A DNA stretch of 64,000 nucleotides from Gammaproteobacteria bacterium HGW-Gammaproteobacteria-13 (GTDB taxonomy: Bacteria > Pseudomonadota > Gammaproteobacteria > Pseudomonadales > Pseudomonadaceae): contig PGZH01000005.1 of NCBI GenBank assembly GCA_002840155.1, positions 1 to 64,000 on the forward strand. The letters are read 5' to 3'. Numbering within the stretch: the stretch's first letter is position 1; every line of letters starts with the position of its first letter. Below the pieces are notes generated by a model. The model was not told where the DNA came from. It saw nothing but the letters and a program-made list of their open reading frames with translations, and did no database searches. Shown piece after piece: positions 35,756-46,894 of the stretch. Made by a program: the position numbers and the translations under genes.

Positions 35756-38035
35756 TTACAAATTCTCGTAGCGATTCATATCCAGCACACCAGCTTCCAG
35801 CGGTTCGGTTTGCTGGATATACGCCGACATATCGTGGAAATAGCGCCAGAACTCCGGATGCGTACGACGAATGCCCCAGCGCTCGACGACGTTCTCGAAG
35901 GCCGCTGCATCGCGCGCCTGCTCCAGTGCCGTGACAAACTCCGCCGCCTGTTCCACCTGCACATTGAAGATAAAATTCGGGTAGCTGCTAAGCACTCCCG
36001 GATAGACCGTCAGGGTATCCAGCGCCGGCTGGTAGCGCAGCTCTTCGCCGAGCATAAAGGCCACGTTGCTGTGCGCGCGGTTGCGCAGCAGGCTGTACAC
36101 CTCACGCTGGCCATCGGCCATTTCCACCCGTAGCAAGGTTGCCTCCGGCAATTGCTCGATCACCTTGAGCGTACCCGCCGGTTTTGCCGTCAGGCGGCTC
36201 AGCGACTGCTCGGCGCGCTGCAACTCGGCGTCCAGCCCCGGTCGATGGCAATGCGCGCCCGTGCAGCGGTTGATCGGGTCGGGGCGCGCATTCAGGCTGC
36301 CGTAACGCTCTAGCAGAGTCTCGACAAAGCTGCGTTTGGGGTCATTGCCGGGCAGGCGCAAGGCGCTGGGGCTTTCCGTATCAATGGCCTGATAGTCGAG
36401 CCAAATTTTCAGTTTGCCGCTGCTCTGGTACCAGTCGCTGAGATAGCCCTGGCGCGACTCGGCCGGCATCAAACGGAGGAAGTTGACCTCGGCACCGTTA
36501 CGGATCAAATCGAAGTACAGCCGCGTTTGCGCCTGGTGCGAGACGTTGCCGAACACATCGAAATTCACCACCAGCTGGTAATAGGTGCGCTCCAGCAGCG
36601 GGAAGTCCAGCCACCAGAGGGTTTGCGGCACCTCACCGATCAGGCCTTTGCGCACCGAGGCGCTGTCGTGCTGGCGAAAGATCGACAGCAGCGCGTTGTC
36701 ATTACCGGCCCAGATATGCGACCAGCTTGGCGCAGGCGCATCGGCATAGCGCTGCATGCGCAGCGCTTCGTACTCATTGCGCTTATCGCGGTAGGTGCGC
36801 CACAGGCCGAGCAGATCGCCGATGCTGTCCAACTGCCCGGGCATGGCCAGCAGCTCCTTGGCCTGCTCGCGGTACTCGGGGTCGGTGATATACAGGTCGT
36901 GCTGCGGGTCCTGGAACACCGCCCAGAAGTTATCGCGAATCACATCCGTGGCAATCTGCCCACGACACACCGGCCCGCGAATAAAGGTGCGCACGAAGTA
37001 TTCGGCGTTATCCAACATAAATTGGTAACGCGCCTGCGCCGGAATCGCGGCAAAGGTCTCGAACGGATTGGCCCGGCGCAGCAGGCTATAACCCGGCACC
37101 GCATCGGCCTGCCAATCGCTGGCGAAGAACAGCTCTTTAACCCGCGCCAGCTTGGCCGCACTCAGCCCATAGGTGATATGGGTCTTGTGCACAATCACGC
37201 CCTGCACCGGTGTCAGGCGGTAATAGAACTCGTTACCCGGGTCTTCATTGGGCAGGCGCGTGGCGATGATATCCACCGGCTTACCGCTGGGCGTACGCGA
37301 ACGCACCATCTGAAAGAAATGCCCCGGCTCGCCGCCGTCAAAATACAGATGGGCAAGGAACAGATGCTCATACAACCAGCGCGAAACCAGCGACTCGCGG
37401 GCGCCGGGGGCGTTCATAAAGGCTTCCCAGGTGGCGATCTGCTGCGCCTCGGCGGTGCTGGCCTGCAGCGATTGCTGATCAACCGGTGCGCCCTGGGCCA
37501 GCCAAGCCTGCAGCGTCTGGTAGTCGGCCTCGCTCAAGCCGGTCACCGCGAACGGCATGCCGGCTTGCGGATTCTTGCGGGCAAATTCGTCGAACTCCTG
37601 CGGCAGCGGGCATTGGTTGAGCCGATTGATGCTGATATCCAGCTGCGCCGGCAGTTTGCTATTAGCGGCCAATGGTTGCTGATGACCCAGTTCGAGCATG
37701 CGCGCCATCAGCGCGGCCTGGCTGCCCTGCTGCTCCAGCACGGAAACAAAGTCCTTGCGCCGCCACGCGGCCTCACCATGGGCATCGACAAACAGGCGCG
37801 TGGTGGCCTGCGCCTGGGTGCGTGTGCCGTTGTACACCGTGGCCTTGCTGGCGCCGCGCTGCACACCTTCGCCACTGCCCAAGTTGAGCTGGCAGGCAGC
37901 GTCGTAGCAGGCATGGCAGGCCACGCAGTTCTTGGTAAAAATCGGTTGGATATCGCGGCTGTAGGAAATGGGCTCGGCCGCCTGTAATGAGCCGATGAAC
38001 AACAAACACACGCCAAGCAGTAAGCGGCAGACCAT
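35756..38035 (-). CDS. cti: Periplasmic fatty acid cis/trans isomerase
   Basis: The 759-aa product has a signal peptide (residues 1-20) and a c-type heme-binding site CVACH (Cys37, Cys40, His41) near the mature N-terminus, as in Pseudomonas Cti. The enzyme isomerises cis-unsaturated membrane fatty acids to the trans form without moving the double bond, stiffening the membrane under solvent or heat stress. Further family regions are GMPFAVTGLSEADYQTL, YLYDGG-like LYFDGGEPGHFFQM and NRCTGAHCHRPG. The length is normal. It is divergent from metH, and the 168-bp gap holds their promoters. Confidence 0.94.
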   Translation of the reverse strand: MVCRLLLGVCLLFIGSLQAAEPISYSRDIQPIFTKNCVACHACYDAACQLNLGSGEGVQRGASKATVYNGTRTQAQATTRLFVDAHGEAAWRRKDFVSVLEQQGSQAALMARMLELGHQQPLAANSKLPAQLDISINRLNQCPLPQEFDEFARKNPQAGMPFAVTGLSEADYQTLQAWLAQGAPVDQQSLQASTAEAQQIATWEAFMNAPGARESLVSRWLYEHLFLAHLYFDGGEPGHFFQMVRSRTPSGKPVDIIATRLPNEDPGNEFYYRLTPVQGVIVHKTHITYGLSAAKLARVKELFFASDWQADAVPGYSLLRRANPFETFAAIPAQARYQFMLDNAEYFVRTFIRGPVCRGQIATDVIRDNFWAVFQDPQHDLYITDPEYREQAKELLAMPGQLDSIGDLLGLWRTYRDKRNEYEALRMQRYADAPAPSWSHIWAGNDNALLSIFRQHDSASVRKGLIGEVPQTLWWLDFPLLERTYYQLVVNFDVFGNVSHQAQTRLYFDLIRNGAEVNFLRLMPAESRQGYLSDWYQSSGKLKIWLDYQAIDTESPSALRLPGNDPKRSFVETLLERYGSLNARPDPINRCTGAHCHRPGLDAELQRAEQSLSRLTAKPAGTLKVIEQLPEATLLRVEMADGQREVYSLLRNRAHSNVAFMLGEELRYQPALDTLTVYPGVLSSYPNFIFNVQVEQAAEFVTALEQARDAAAFENVVERWGIRRTHPEFWRYFHDMSAYIQQTEPLEAGVLDMNRYENL

Positions 38036-38203
38036 GGAAACATCTCTAAAATGGCTTAAGTGCCGATTCTAGCTGGCGCCGGCTGGCCAAGGCCAATCCA
38101 CGAACATGAGTAAGATTCATGTAAAAGTGCAGGCCACTGCAAAAGCGTGCAGCTTTGTTATCATCGCGCATCTTTTTTTCACGCGTCCCAGGTAGTTCTC
38201 TCC

Positions 38204-41200
38204 ATGTCTCTGTCCGATCGCAGCGCCCGCCTTAACGCACTTCAGCAAGCCCTGAAGGAACGCATCCTGATCCTCGACGGCGGCATGGGCACCATGATCC
38301 AGAGCTATAAGCTGGAAGAAGAGGACTACCGTGGCACCCGCTTCGCCGACTGGCCAAGCGATGTGAAGGGCAACAACGACCTGCTGATCTTGAGCCGCCC
38401 GGACGTGATCGGCGCCATCGAGAAGGCTTACCTGGATGCCGGCGCGGACATCCTCGAAACCAACACCTTCAACGCCACCCAGGTGTCCCAGGCCGACTAC
38501 GGCATGCAGGCCCTGGCCTATGAGCTGAACGTCGAAGGCGCGCGCCTGGCCCGTAGTGTGGCCGATGCCAAGACCCTGGAAACCCCGGATCGCCCGCGTT
38601 TCGTGGCTGGCGTGCTCGGCCCTACCAGTCGCACCTGCTCGATCTCCCCGGACGTGAACGACCCCGGCTACCGCAACGTCACCTTCGACGAGCTGGTGGA
38701 AAACTACGTGGAAGCCACCCGCGGCCTGATCGAAGGCGGCGCGGACATGATCCTGATCGAAACCATCTTCGACACCCTCAATGCCAAGGCGGCGATCTTC
38801 GCCGTGCAGCAGGTGTTCGAGGACGACGGCGTCGAGCTGCCGATCATGATCTCCGGCACCATCACCGACGCTTCCGGCCGTACCCTGTCCGGGCAGACCA
38901 CCGAAGCCTTCTGGAACTCGGTGCGCCATGCCAAGCCGATTTCCGTGGGGCTGAACTGCGCCCTCGGTGCCAGTGACCTGCGCCCGTACCTGGAAGAACT
39001 GGCCAACAAAGCCGATACCCACGTCTCGGCGCACCCCAACGCCGGCCTGCCGAATGCTTTCGGTGAATACGACGAAACCCCGGCGGAAATGGCCGTGGTG
39101 GTTGAAGAGTTCGCCGCCTCGGGCTTCTTGAACATCATCGGCGGCTGCTGTGGCACCACGCCGGCGCATATCCAGGCGATTGCCGAAGCGGTGAGCAAAT
39201 ACCCGCCGCGCATCATTCCGGAAATCCCCAAGGCCTGTCGTCTGTCGGGGCTGGAACCCTTCACCATCGACCGCAACTCGCTGTTTATCAACGTCGGCGA
39301 GCGCACCAATATCACCGGCTCGGCCAAGTTCGCCCGGCTGATCCGCGAAGAGAACTACACCGAGGCCCTGGAAGTCGCCCTGCAGCAGGTGGAAGCCGGC
39401 GCCCAGGTGATCGACATCAACATGGACGAGGGCATGCTCGATTCCCAGGCGGCCATGGTCAAATTCCTCAACCTGATCGCCGGCGAGCCGGATATCTCCC
39501 GCGTGCCGATCATGATCGACTCCTCCAAGTGGGAAGTGATCGAAGCCGGCCTCAAGTGCATCCAGGGCAAGGGCATCGTCAACTCCATCTCCATGAAGGA
39601 AGGCGTCGAACAGTTCAAGCACCACGCCAAGCTGTGCAAGCGCTACGGCGCCGCCGTGGTGGTAATGGCCTTCGACGAAGTCGGCCAGGCCGACACCGCC
39701 GCGCGCAAACGCGAAATCTGCCAGCGCAGCTACGACATTCTGGTTAACGAAGTGGGCTTCCCGCCGGAAGACATCATCTTCGACCCGAACATCTTCGCCG
39801 TGGCCACCGGTATCGAGGAACACAACAACTACGCGGTCGACTTTATCGAGGCCTGCGCCTATATCCGCGACCACCTGCCCCACGCCCTAAGCTCGGGTGG
39901 GGTGTCCAACGTGTCGTTCTCCTTCCGTGGTAACAACCCGGTGCGTGAGGCGATTCACTCGGTGTTCCTCTACTACGCGATCCAGAACGGCCTGACCATG
40001 GGCATCGTCAACGCCGGCCAGCTGGAAATCTACGACGAGATTCCCCAAGAGCTGCGCGACCGCGTTGAAGACGTGATCCTCAACCGCACGCCCGAGGGCA
40101 CCGACGCCCTGCTGGCGATTGCCGACAACTACAAGGGCGATGGCAGCGTCAAGGAAGCGGAGACCGAAGAGTGGCGCACCTGGAGCGTGGTTGACCGCCT
40201 CAAGCACGCGCTGGTCAAGGGCATCACCAGCCATATCATCGAAGACACCGAAGAGTGCCGCCAGCAGTGCGCGCGGCCCATCGAAGTGATAGAAGGCCCG
40301 CTGATGGCCGGGATGAACGTGGTCGGCGACCTGTTCGGCGCGGGCAAGATGTTCCTCCCGCAGGTGGTGAAATCCGCCCGGGTAATGAAGCAGGCGGTCG
40401 GCCACCTGATCCCCTTTATCGAGCTGGAAAAAGGCGACAAGCCGGAAGCCAAGGGCAAGATCCTCATGGCCACGGTCAAAGGCGATGTGCACGATATCGG
40501 CAAGAACATCGTCGGCGTGGTCTTGGGCTGTAACGGCTACGACATTGTCGACCTGGGCGTAATGGTGCCGGCGGAGAAAATCCTGCAAACCGCGATCGCC
40601 GAGAAGTGCGACATCATCGGCCTGTCCGGCCTGATCACCCCCTCGCTGGACGAGATGGTGCACGTCGCCCGCGAAATGCAGCGCCAGGGTTTCCACCTGC
40701 CGCTGATGATCGGCGGCGCCACCACCTCGAAAGCCCACACCGCGGTGAAGATCGAGCCCAAGTACCAGAACGATGCGGTGATCTACGTTACCGACGCCTC
40801 GCGCGCGGTCGGCGTGGCCACCCAGTTGCTGTCCAAGGAACTCAAGGCCGACTTTGTCGAACGCACCCGTCTGGACTACATCGAAGTACGCGAGCGCACC
40901 GCCAACCGCAGCGCCCGCACCGAGCGTTTGAGCTATGCCAAGTCGGTGGAAAACAAACCGAAATTCGACTGGGCGACCTATCAGCCGACCGTGCCGAGCT
41001 TTACCGGCGTCAAGGTGCTGGAGGATATCGACCTCAAGGTGCTGGCCGAATATATCGACTGGACGCCGTTCTTTATCTCCTGGGACCTGGCCGGCAAGTT
41101 CCCGCGCATTCTTACCGATGAAGTGGTCGGCGAAGCCGCCACCGCGCTGTATGCCGACGCCCAGGAAATGCTGAAGAAACTGATCGACGAGAAGCTGATC

Positions 41201-41920
41201 AGCGCCCGCGCCGTATTCGGCTTCTGGCCAGCGAACCAGGTCAACGACGACGATCTGGATGTCTACTCAGGCAACGGCGAGAAACTGGCCACCCTGCACC
41301 ACCTGCGCCAGCAGACCATCAAACCGGACGGCAAACCGAATTACTCGCTGGCCGACTTTGTTGCGCCCAAAGACAGCGGCATCACCGACTACGTGGGCGG
41401 TTTTATCACCACCGCCGGCATCGGTGCCGAGGAAGTGGCCAAGGCCTACCAGGACGCCGGCGACGACTACAACTCAATCATGGTCAAAGCCCTGGCCGAC
41501 CGCTTGGCCGAAGCCTGTGCCGAATGGCTGCATAAAGAGGTGCGCACCAACTACTGGGGTTACGATCCAGAAGAGCAGCTTTCCAACGATGAGCTGATCA
41601 AGGAAGCCTACAAAGGCATCCGCCCCGCTCCCGGCTACCCGGCCTGCCCGGACCACACCGAGAAAAAGACCCTGTTCACCCTGCTCGACCCGGCAGCTGA
41701 GTTCAACAAGGCCGGCGCCAGCGGCGTGTTCCTCACCGAGCACTACGCCATGTTCCCCGCGGCTGCGGTATCCGGCTGGTACTTCGCTCATCCGCAGGCG
41801 CAATACTTTGCCGTCGGCAAAATCGACAAGGATCAGGTGGAAAGCTACACCGCCCGGAAAAAGCAGGACCTCAACGTCAGCGAACGCTGGTTGGCGCCTA
41901 ATCTGGGCTACGACAACTAA
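38204..41920 (+). CDS. metH: Cobalamin-dependent methionine synthase
   Basis: The 1238-aa enzyme has the full four-module layout. The homocysteine-binding domain (about residues 15-340) carries [16 protein letters not shown] and the zinc-site GGCCGTTP. A pterin (methyltetrahydrofolate) domain contains [14 protein letters not shown]. The cobalamin cap/binding domain (about 655-900) carries the axial-ligand motif [10 protein letters not shown] and [13 protein letters not shown]. The S-adenosylmethionine reactivation domain contains [12 protein letters not shown] and the C-terminus [12 protein letters not shown] chose ATG 38204 ([17 protein letters not shown]). The upstream frame lacks support. 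I found no cobalamin riboswitch in the 168-bp leader. A strong terminator follows. Confidence 0.97.
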   Translation: MSLSDRSARLNALQQALKERILILDGGMGTMIQSYKLEEEDYRGTRFADWPSDVKGNNDLLILSRPDVIGAIEKAYLDAGADILETNTFNATQVSQADYGMQALAYELNVEGARLARSVADAKTLETPDRPRFVAGVLGPTSRTCSISPDVNDPGYRNVTFDELVENYVEATRGLIEGGADMILIETIFDTLNAKAAIFAVQQVFEDDGVELPIMISGTITDASGRTLSGQTTEAFWNSVRHAKPISVGLNCALGASDLRPYLEELANKADTHVSAHPNAGLPNAFGEYDETPAEMAVVVEEFAASGFLNIIGGCCGTTPAHIQAIAEAVSKYPPRIIPEIPKACRLSGLEPFTIDRNSLFINVGERTNITGSAKFARLIREENYTEALEVALQQVEAGAQVIDINMDEGMLDSQAAMVKFLNLIAGEPDISRVPIMIDSSKWEVIEAGLKCIQGKGIVNSISMKEGVEQFKHHAKLCKRYGAAVVVMAFDEVGQADTAARKREICQRSYDILVNEVGFPPEDIIFDPNIFAVATGIEEHNNYAVDFIEACAYIRDHLPHALSSGGVSNVSFSFRGNNPVREAIHSVFLYYAIQNGLTMGIVNAGQLEIYDEIPQELRDRVEDVILNRTPEGTDALLAIADNYKGDGSVKEAETEEWRTWSVVDRLKHALVKGITSHIIEDTEECRQQCARPIEVIEGPLMAGMNVVGDLFGAGKMFLPQVVKSARVMKQAVGHLIPFIELEKGDKPEAKGKILMATVKGDVHDIGKNIVGVVLGCNGYDIVDLGVMVPAEKILQTAIAEKCDIIGLSGLITPSLDEMVHVAREMQRQGFHLPLMIGGATTSKAHTAVKIEPKYQNDAVIYVTDASRAVGVATQLLSKELKADFVERTRLDYIEVRERTANRSARTERLSYAKSVENKPKFDWATYQPTVPSFTGVKVLEDIDLKVLAEYIDWTPFFISWDLAGKFPRILTDEVVGEAATALYADAQEMLKKLIDEKLISARAVFGFWPANQVNDDDLDVYSGNGEKLATLHHLRQQTIKPDGKPNYSLADFVAPKDSGITDYVGGFITTAGIGAEEVAKAYQDAGDDYNSIMVKALADRLAEACAEWLHKEVRTNYWGYDPEEQLSNDELIKEAYKGIRPAPGYPACPDHTEKKTLFTLLDPAAEFNKAGASGVFLTEHYAMFPAAAVSGWYFAHPQAQYFAVGKIDKDQVESYTARKKQDLNVSERWLAPNLGYDN

Positions 41921-41946
41921 GTAATACCCCGACAGCTCGCCCCAAT

Positions 41947-41986
41947 AAAAATGCCGCTCACCTATCAGGTGAGCGGCATTTCTTTT
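41947..41986 (+). terminator. metH terminator
   Basis: A 15-bp perfect stem (AAATGCCGCTCACCT, 41949-41963, with its complement at 41967-41981, loop ATC) is followed by CTTTT. Confidence 0.92.
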
Positions 41987-41987
41987 C

Positions 41988-42047
41988 GTGGGCGGCGCTT
42001 TAGCGGCGAGCTTTAGACGGCCGTTTCGCGGCTAAAGCCCCTCCCAC
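41988..42047. repeat. REP-like inverted pair
   Basis: The left arm (GTGGGCGGCGCTTTAGCGGC from 41988) faces an inverted arm ending in CCCTCCCAC at 42047. The arms share the GTGGGNGG-CTTTAGC core with the pair at 21432-21500. It sits between the metH terminator and the convergent cysK stop. Confidence 0.75.
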
Positions 42048-42067
42048 ACTGCCGATTTTGTTGCCGC

Positions 42068-43042
<975 letters not shown>

Positions 43043-43165
43043 GGCGAGGTCCTTTTTCATGCGTTGCCGAGTAAGCTCCCAAGCCTAAGGCCCGTTTGGG
43101 CAGCAGTCCAGCCATGCGCACAGCCAGGCAGGAAACCTATTGTTATTGGATAAGTCTGTTTCTAT

Positions 43166-44230
43166 ATGAAGAAGCGCTACCACATCCCCCTCTGGACACT
43201 CCTCACCCTGGCCATTGCCCTGCTGGCCCTGCATATCGCCCTACCCTGGCTGCTGCGCGATTACCTGAATGACCGGCTGGCCAATATGGGCGATTACCGC
43301 GGGCAGATCAGCGATATTGACCTGGCGCTGTGGCGCGGGGCCTATCAGATCAACGGTCTGAATATCGTCAAACTCAATGGCAAGGTGCCGGTGCCATTGC
43401 TCGAAGCGCCAGCCATCGACTTGGCTATCAGTTGGCGGGCGCTGTGGGAAACCCGCGCGGTAGTCGCCGAAGTCGCTTTCGAGCGGCCGCAGCTGACCTT
43501 TGTCGACGGTGGCAACGCCGCCAACTCACAGACCGGTGAAGGCGTCGACTGGCGCGCCCAGCTTAGAGGGCTGCTGCCGATTCACATCAACGAAATCCGC
43601 GTGATCGATGGCACCCTGGCCTTTCGCAACTTCACCGCCAAGCCGCCGGTCGACCTGCAGGCCAGCGAGATCAATGGCCGCATCCTCAACCTGAGCAACG
43701 TCAGCGTCGCGGACAATACGCGCCCCGCCAGCATGCAGGCCACCGCCAAGGTGTTCGAGCAGGCTCCTGTGCAAGCCAGCGCCAACTTCGACCCGCTCGG
43801 CCAACTGGATGACTTCGACCTGCGCCTGCGTATCACCGATATCCAGCTCAAGCAGCTCAACAACTTTACCCGCGCCTATGCCGACTTCGACTTTGCCGCC
43901 GGCCAGGGCGACTTCGTCATGGAGCTGGATGCCCGCCAAGGCAAGCTCAAGGGTTATGCCAAACCGCTGCTGCGCGATATGCAAATCTTCGACTGGCAGC
44001 AGGATGTCGCGGCCAAGGACAAGAACCTGCTCACCGGCGCCTGGGAAGCCCTGGTCGGTGGCGGCAGTTGGCTGCTGAAAAACCAGCGTAAAGACCAGTT
44101 CGCCACCCGAGTAAACATCGACGGCGACCTCAACGCCTATGACGTCAGCCGCTGGCAGGCCTTCAAGGCGATTCTGCGCAACGCCTTCGTGCGCGCCTTC
44201 GACAGCCGTTTTGACAGCCAGCAACCGTGA
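43166..44230 (+). CDS. DUF748 family protein
   Basis: The 354-aa product has one N-terminal membrane helix (about residues 7-30) and a large periplasmic part with the DUF748/AsmA-like pattern: GQISDIDLALWRGAYQINGLNI, then VVAEVAFERPQLTFVDGG and LPIHINEIRVIDGTLAFRNF. The family is thought to form long beta-sheet lipid-transfer-like folds in the envelope. The individual role is unknown. No clear Shine-Dalgarno is visible upstream of the ATG. MoxR follows 139 nt later and is probably a separate unit. Confidence 0.85.
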   Translation: MKKRYHIPLWTLLTLAIALLALHIALPWLLRDYLNDRLANMGDYRGQISDIDLALWRGAYQINGLNIVKLNGKVPVPLLEAPAIDLAISWRALWETRAVVAEVAFERPQLTFVDGGNAANSQTGEGVDWRAQLRGLLPIHINEIRVIDGTLAFRNFTAKPPVDLQASEINGRILNLSNVSVADNTRPASMQATAKVFEQAPVQASANFDPLGQLDDFDLRLRITDIQLKQLNNFTRAYADFDFAAGQGDFVMELDARQGKLKGYAKPLLRDMQIFDWQQDVAAKDKNLLTGAWEALVGGGSWLLKNQRKDQFATRVNIDGDLNAYDVSRWQAFKAILRNAFVRAFDSRFDSQQP

Positions 44231-44369
44231 CAACAGACAAGTGACTCGCCATTCAGTGACTGAATGGCCCGTCTACGTTCACAGTCACCGGGGCCGCGCG
44301 TTATAGTCTGTTTTTCAAATACTGAACCCGCGGGTATGGCCCTGCGCGTTACCGTTCGAGGATTTACCG

Positions 44370-45215
44370 ATGAAGTTCGAAGGCACCCAGTCCTACGTCG
44401 CCACCGACGACCTCAAGCTCGCGGTCAATGCCGCCATCACCCTGGAGCGCCCGTTGCTGGTCAAGGGTGAACCGGGCACCGGTAAAACCATGCTGGCCGA
44501 ACAACTGGCCGAATCCTTTGGCGCGCGCCTGATCACCTGGCACATCAAATCCACCACCAAGGCTCACCAGGGCCTGTACGAGTACGACGCGGTCAGCCGC
44601 TTGCGCGACTCGCAACTGGACTCGGACAAAGTCCACGACGTGCGCAACTACATCAAGAAAGGCAAGCTGTGGGAGGCCTTCGAGGCCGAAGAGCGGGTGA
44701 TTCTGCTGATCGACGAAATCGACAAGGCCGACATCGAGTTCCCCAACGACCTGCTGCAAGAACTCGACAAGATGGAGTTCTACGTTTACGAGACCAACGA
44801 GACGATCAAGGCAAAAAAACGCCCGATCATCATCATCACCTCGAACAACGAAAAAGAACTGCCGGACGCCTTCCTGCGCCGCTGCTTCTTCCATTACATC
44901 GCCTTCCCGGATCGCGCGACCCTGCAGAAGATCGTCGATGTGCACTACCCCAACATCAAGAAGGACTTGGTCGCCGAGGCGCTGGACGTGTTCTTCGACG
45001 TGCGCAAGGTACCGGGCCTGAAGAAGAAGCCGTCCACCAGCGAACTGGTCGACTGGCTCAAGCTGTTGATGGCCGACAATATCGGCGAAGCCGTGCTGCG
45101 CGAGCGCGACCCAACCAAGGCCATCCCGCCACTGGCCGGTGCGCTGGTGAAGAACGAGCAGGATGTGCAGCTGCTTGAGCGCCTGGCCTTTATGAGCCGC
45201 CGCGCCAGTCGCTAA
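44370..45215 (+). CDS. MoxR-type AAA+ ATPase
   Basis: The 281-aa product carries Walker A GEPGTGKTML (about residues 36-43), Walker B ILLIDEIDKAD, sensor 1 IIITSNNEKELPDAFLRRCFF with the arginine pair, and the C-terminal lid. MoxR ATPases work as chaperones or activators with VWA-domain partners, which fits the VWA gene two places downstream. GAGGA lies 7 nt before the ATG. The three genes MoxR-GFA-VWA are spaced by 29 and 34 nt, so they should form one operon. Confidence 0.92.
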   Translation: MKFEGTQSYVATDDLKLAVNAAITLERPLLVKGEPGTGKTMLAEQLAESFGARLITWHIKSTTKAHQGLYEYDAVSRLRDSQLDSDKVHDVRNYIKKGKLWEAFEAEERVILLIDEIDKADIEFPNDLLQELDKMEFYVYETNETIKAKKRPIIIITSNNEKELPDAFLRRCFFHYIAFPDRATLQKIVDVHYPNIKKDLVAEALDVFFDVRKVPGLKKKPSTSELVDWLKLLMADNIGEAVLRERDPTKAIPPLAGALVKNEQDVQLLERLAFMSRRASR

Positions 45216-45244
45216 GACTCGGCTGCCGACCGGGAGGCGAATCC

Positions 45245-45640
45245 ATGCACAGCGGCAGTTGCCTTTGCGCTGCAGTGAAATACCGCATCGATGCGCCTAT
45301 CGAGTCGGCGACTCATTGCCATTGTTCTATGTGCCGCAAAGCCCATGGCGCGGCATTCGCCACTTACGGCAACGTGCGGCGCAAGGATTTCCACTTCACC
45401 CAAGGCGAAGAATCACTGGGCATCTACCAGTCTTCACCGGGCGTGACGCGGACTTTTTGCAAGCACTGTGGCTCGACCCTGCAGTGGTACAGCGAACAGC
45501 CCCACCCGAACTGGCTTTCAGTCGCGCTGGGCACGCTGGATACGCCAGTGGGTGAAATCGCGCAAAAGCATATTTTTCCGGAATCGAAGGCCGACTGGTA
45601 CGCCATCAACGATGGCCTGCCATTGGAGCGGCGCTCCTAG
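45245..45640 (+). CDS. GFA family zinc-binding protein
   Basis: The 131-aa product has the GFA fold typical of glutathione-dependent formaldehyde-activating-like enzymes. Cysteines in HSGSCLCAAVKYRI, HCHCSMCRKAHG and FCKHCGSTLQW supply two zinc sites. Most family members have no assigned substrate. It is embedded between the MoxR and VWA genes on the same strand, and no other sulfur or formaldehyde gene is near. Its connection with the MoxR/VWA pair is unclear. Confidence 0.85.
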   Translation: MHSGSCLCAAVKYRIDAPIESATHCHCSMCRKAHGAAFATYGNVRRKDFHFTQGEESLGIYQSSPGVTRTFCKHCGSTLQWYSEQPHPNWLSVALGTLDTPVGEIAQKHIFPESKADWYAINDGLPLERRS

Positions 45641-45674
45641 CGCCATAGTCAGTTGAATTCACGAGGGCGCAGCC

Positions 45675-46853
45675 ATGCTGCTCAACCTGTTTAACGAAAT
45701 GCGCGCCGCCAAGGTGCCGGTGTCGGTGCGCGAGCTGCTCGACCTGATCAACGCGTTGAAACACAACGTGGTGTTCGCCGATATGGACGAGTTCTACTTC
45801 CTCTCGCGCACCATTCTGGTCAAGGACGAGCGGCACTTCGACAAGTTCGACCGCGCGTTCGGCGCCTACTTCAAGGGCCTGGAAAACCTTAACCAGCATA
45901 TCGAGGCGTTAATCCCCGATGAGTGGCTGCGCAAGGAGTTCGAGCGCTCGCTGACCGATGAGGAGCGCGCCAAGATCGAATCCCTTGGCGGCCTGGACAA
46001 GCTGATCGAGGAATTCAAGAAGCGACTCGAAGAGCAGAAAGAACGCCACGAAGGCGGCAACAAGTGGATCGGCACCGGCGGCACCAGCCCGTTCGGCTCC
46101 GGCGGCTTCAATCCGGAAGGCATCCGCGTCGGTGACGCCGGCAAGCGCCAGGGCAAGGCGGTCAAGGTCTGGGACCAGCGCGAATACAAGAACCTCGACG
46201 ATCAGGTCGAGCTGGGCACGCGCAACATCAAGGTGGCCCTGCGCCGCCTGCGCAAGTTCGCCCGCCAGGGCGCTCAGGACGAACTGGACCTGGACGGCAC
46301 CATCGACCACACCGCAAAAGACGGCGGCCTGCTGAATATCCAGATGCGCCCGGAACGGCGCAATGCGGTGAAGTTGCTGATCCTGTTCGACATCGGCGGT
46401 TCGATGGATGCCCACGTCAAGGTCTGCGAAGAGCTGTTCAGCGCCTGCAAAACCGAGTTCAAGCATATGGAGTATTTCTACTTCCATAACTGCGTGTACG
46501 AGTCGGTGTGGAAGAACAACCTGCGCCGCACCTCCGAGCGTTTCTCCACCCAGGATCTGCTGCACAAGTACGGCGCGGACTACAAAGTGGTATTCGTCGG
46601 CGACGCAGCCATGGCGCCCTACGAGATCACCCAGGCCGGCGGCAGCGTCGAGCACTGGAACGAGGAGCCGGGTTACGTCTGGATCAAGCGCTTTATGGAG
46701 AAGTACAAAAAACTTATCTGGATCAACCCCTACCCCAAGGACACCTGGGGCTACACCGCTTCGACCAACATCATGCGCGAGCTGTTGGAAGACCAGATGT
46801 ACCCGCTGACGCTACAGGGTCTGGAAGACGGGATGAAGTTTCTCTCCAAGTAA
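45675..46853 (+). CDS. VWA domain-containing CoxE-like protein
   Basis: The 392-aa product has a helical N-terminal half (VPVSVRELLDLINAL, YFLSRTILVKDERHFDKFD) and a C-terminal von Willebrand A domain. Its metal-ion-dependent adhesion site is DIGGSM rather than the usual DxSxS, with the later Asp in FVGDAAMAPYE. Between them lies a charged linker and a Gly/Ser-rich stretch. The CoxE-like family acts with MoxR ATPases. GAGGG lies before the ATG. It ends just before an inverted repeat shared with the convergent LysR gene. Confidence 0.88.
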   Translation: MLLNLFNEMRAAKVPVSVRELLDLINALKHNVVFADMDEFYFLSRTILVKDERHFDKFDRAFGAYFKGLENLNQHIEALIPDEWLRKEFERSLTDEERAKIESLGGLDKLIEEFKKRLEEQKERHEGGNKWIGTGGTSPFGSGGFNPEGIRVGDAGKRQGKAVKVWDQREYKNLDDQVELGTRNIKVALRRLRKFARQGAQDELDLDGTIDHTAKDGGLLNIQMRPERRNAVKLLILFDIGGSMDAHVKVCEELFSACKTEFKHMEYFYFHNCVYESVWKNNLRRTSERFSTQDLLHKYGADYKVVFVGDAAMAPYEITQAGGSVEHWNEEPGYVWIKRFMEKYKKLIWINPYPKDTWGYTASTNIMRELLEDQMYPLTLQGLEDGMKFLSK

Positions 46854-46856
46854 AAC

Positions 46857-46880
46857 CAACGGGCCCAGCAGGGCCCGTTG
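46857..46880. terminator. Hairpin between the convergent VWA and LysR genes
   Basis: CAACGGGCCC (46857-46866) and GGGCCCGTTG (46871-46880) form a perfect 10-bp stem with a 4-nt loop. On the minus strand it is followed by GTTTTA, so it probably ends LysR transcription. On the plus strand the tail TTCGTT is weaker. Confidence 0.65.
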
Positions 46881-46894
46881 TTCGTTAGAGTGCT

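Noticed and set aside
38036..38203. A cobalamin riboswitch upstream of metH, suggested by a GCCACTG string near 38133
   Set aside because: The conserved B12 box near the end of such riboswitches (AGCCCGAAGACCTGCC-like) is absent, the region is short (168 bp), and the string alone is expected by chance.
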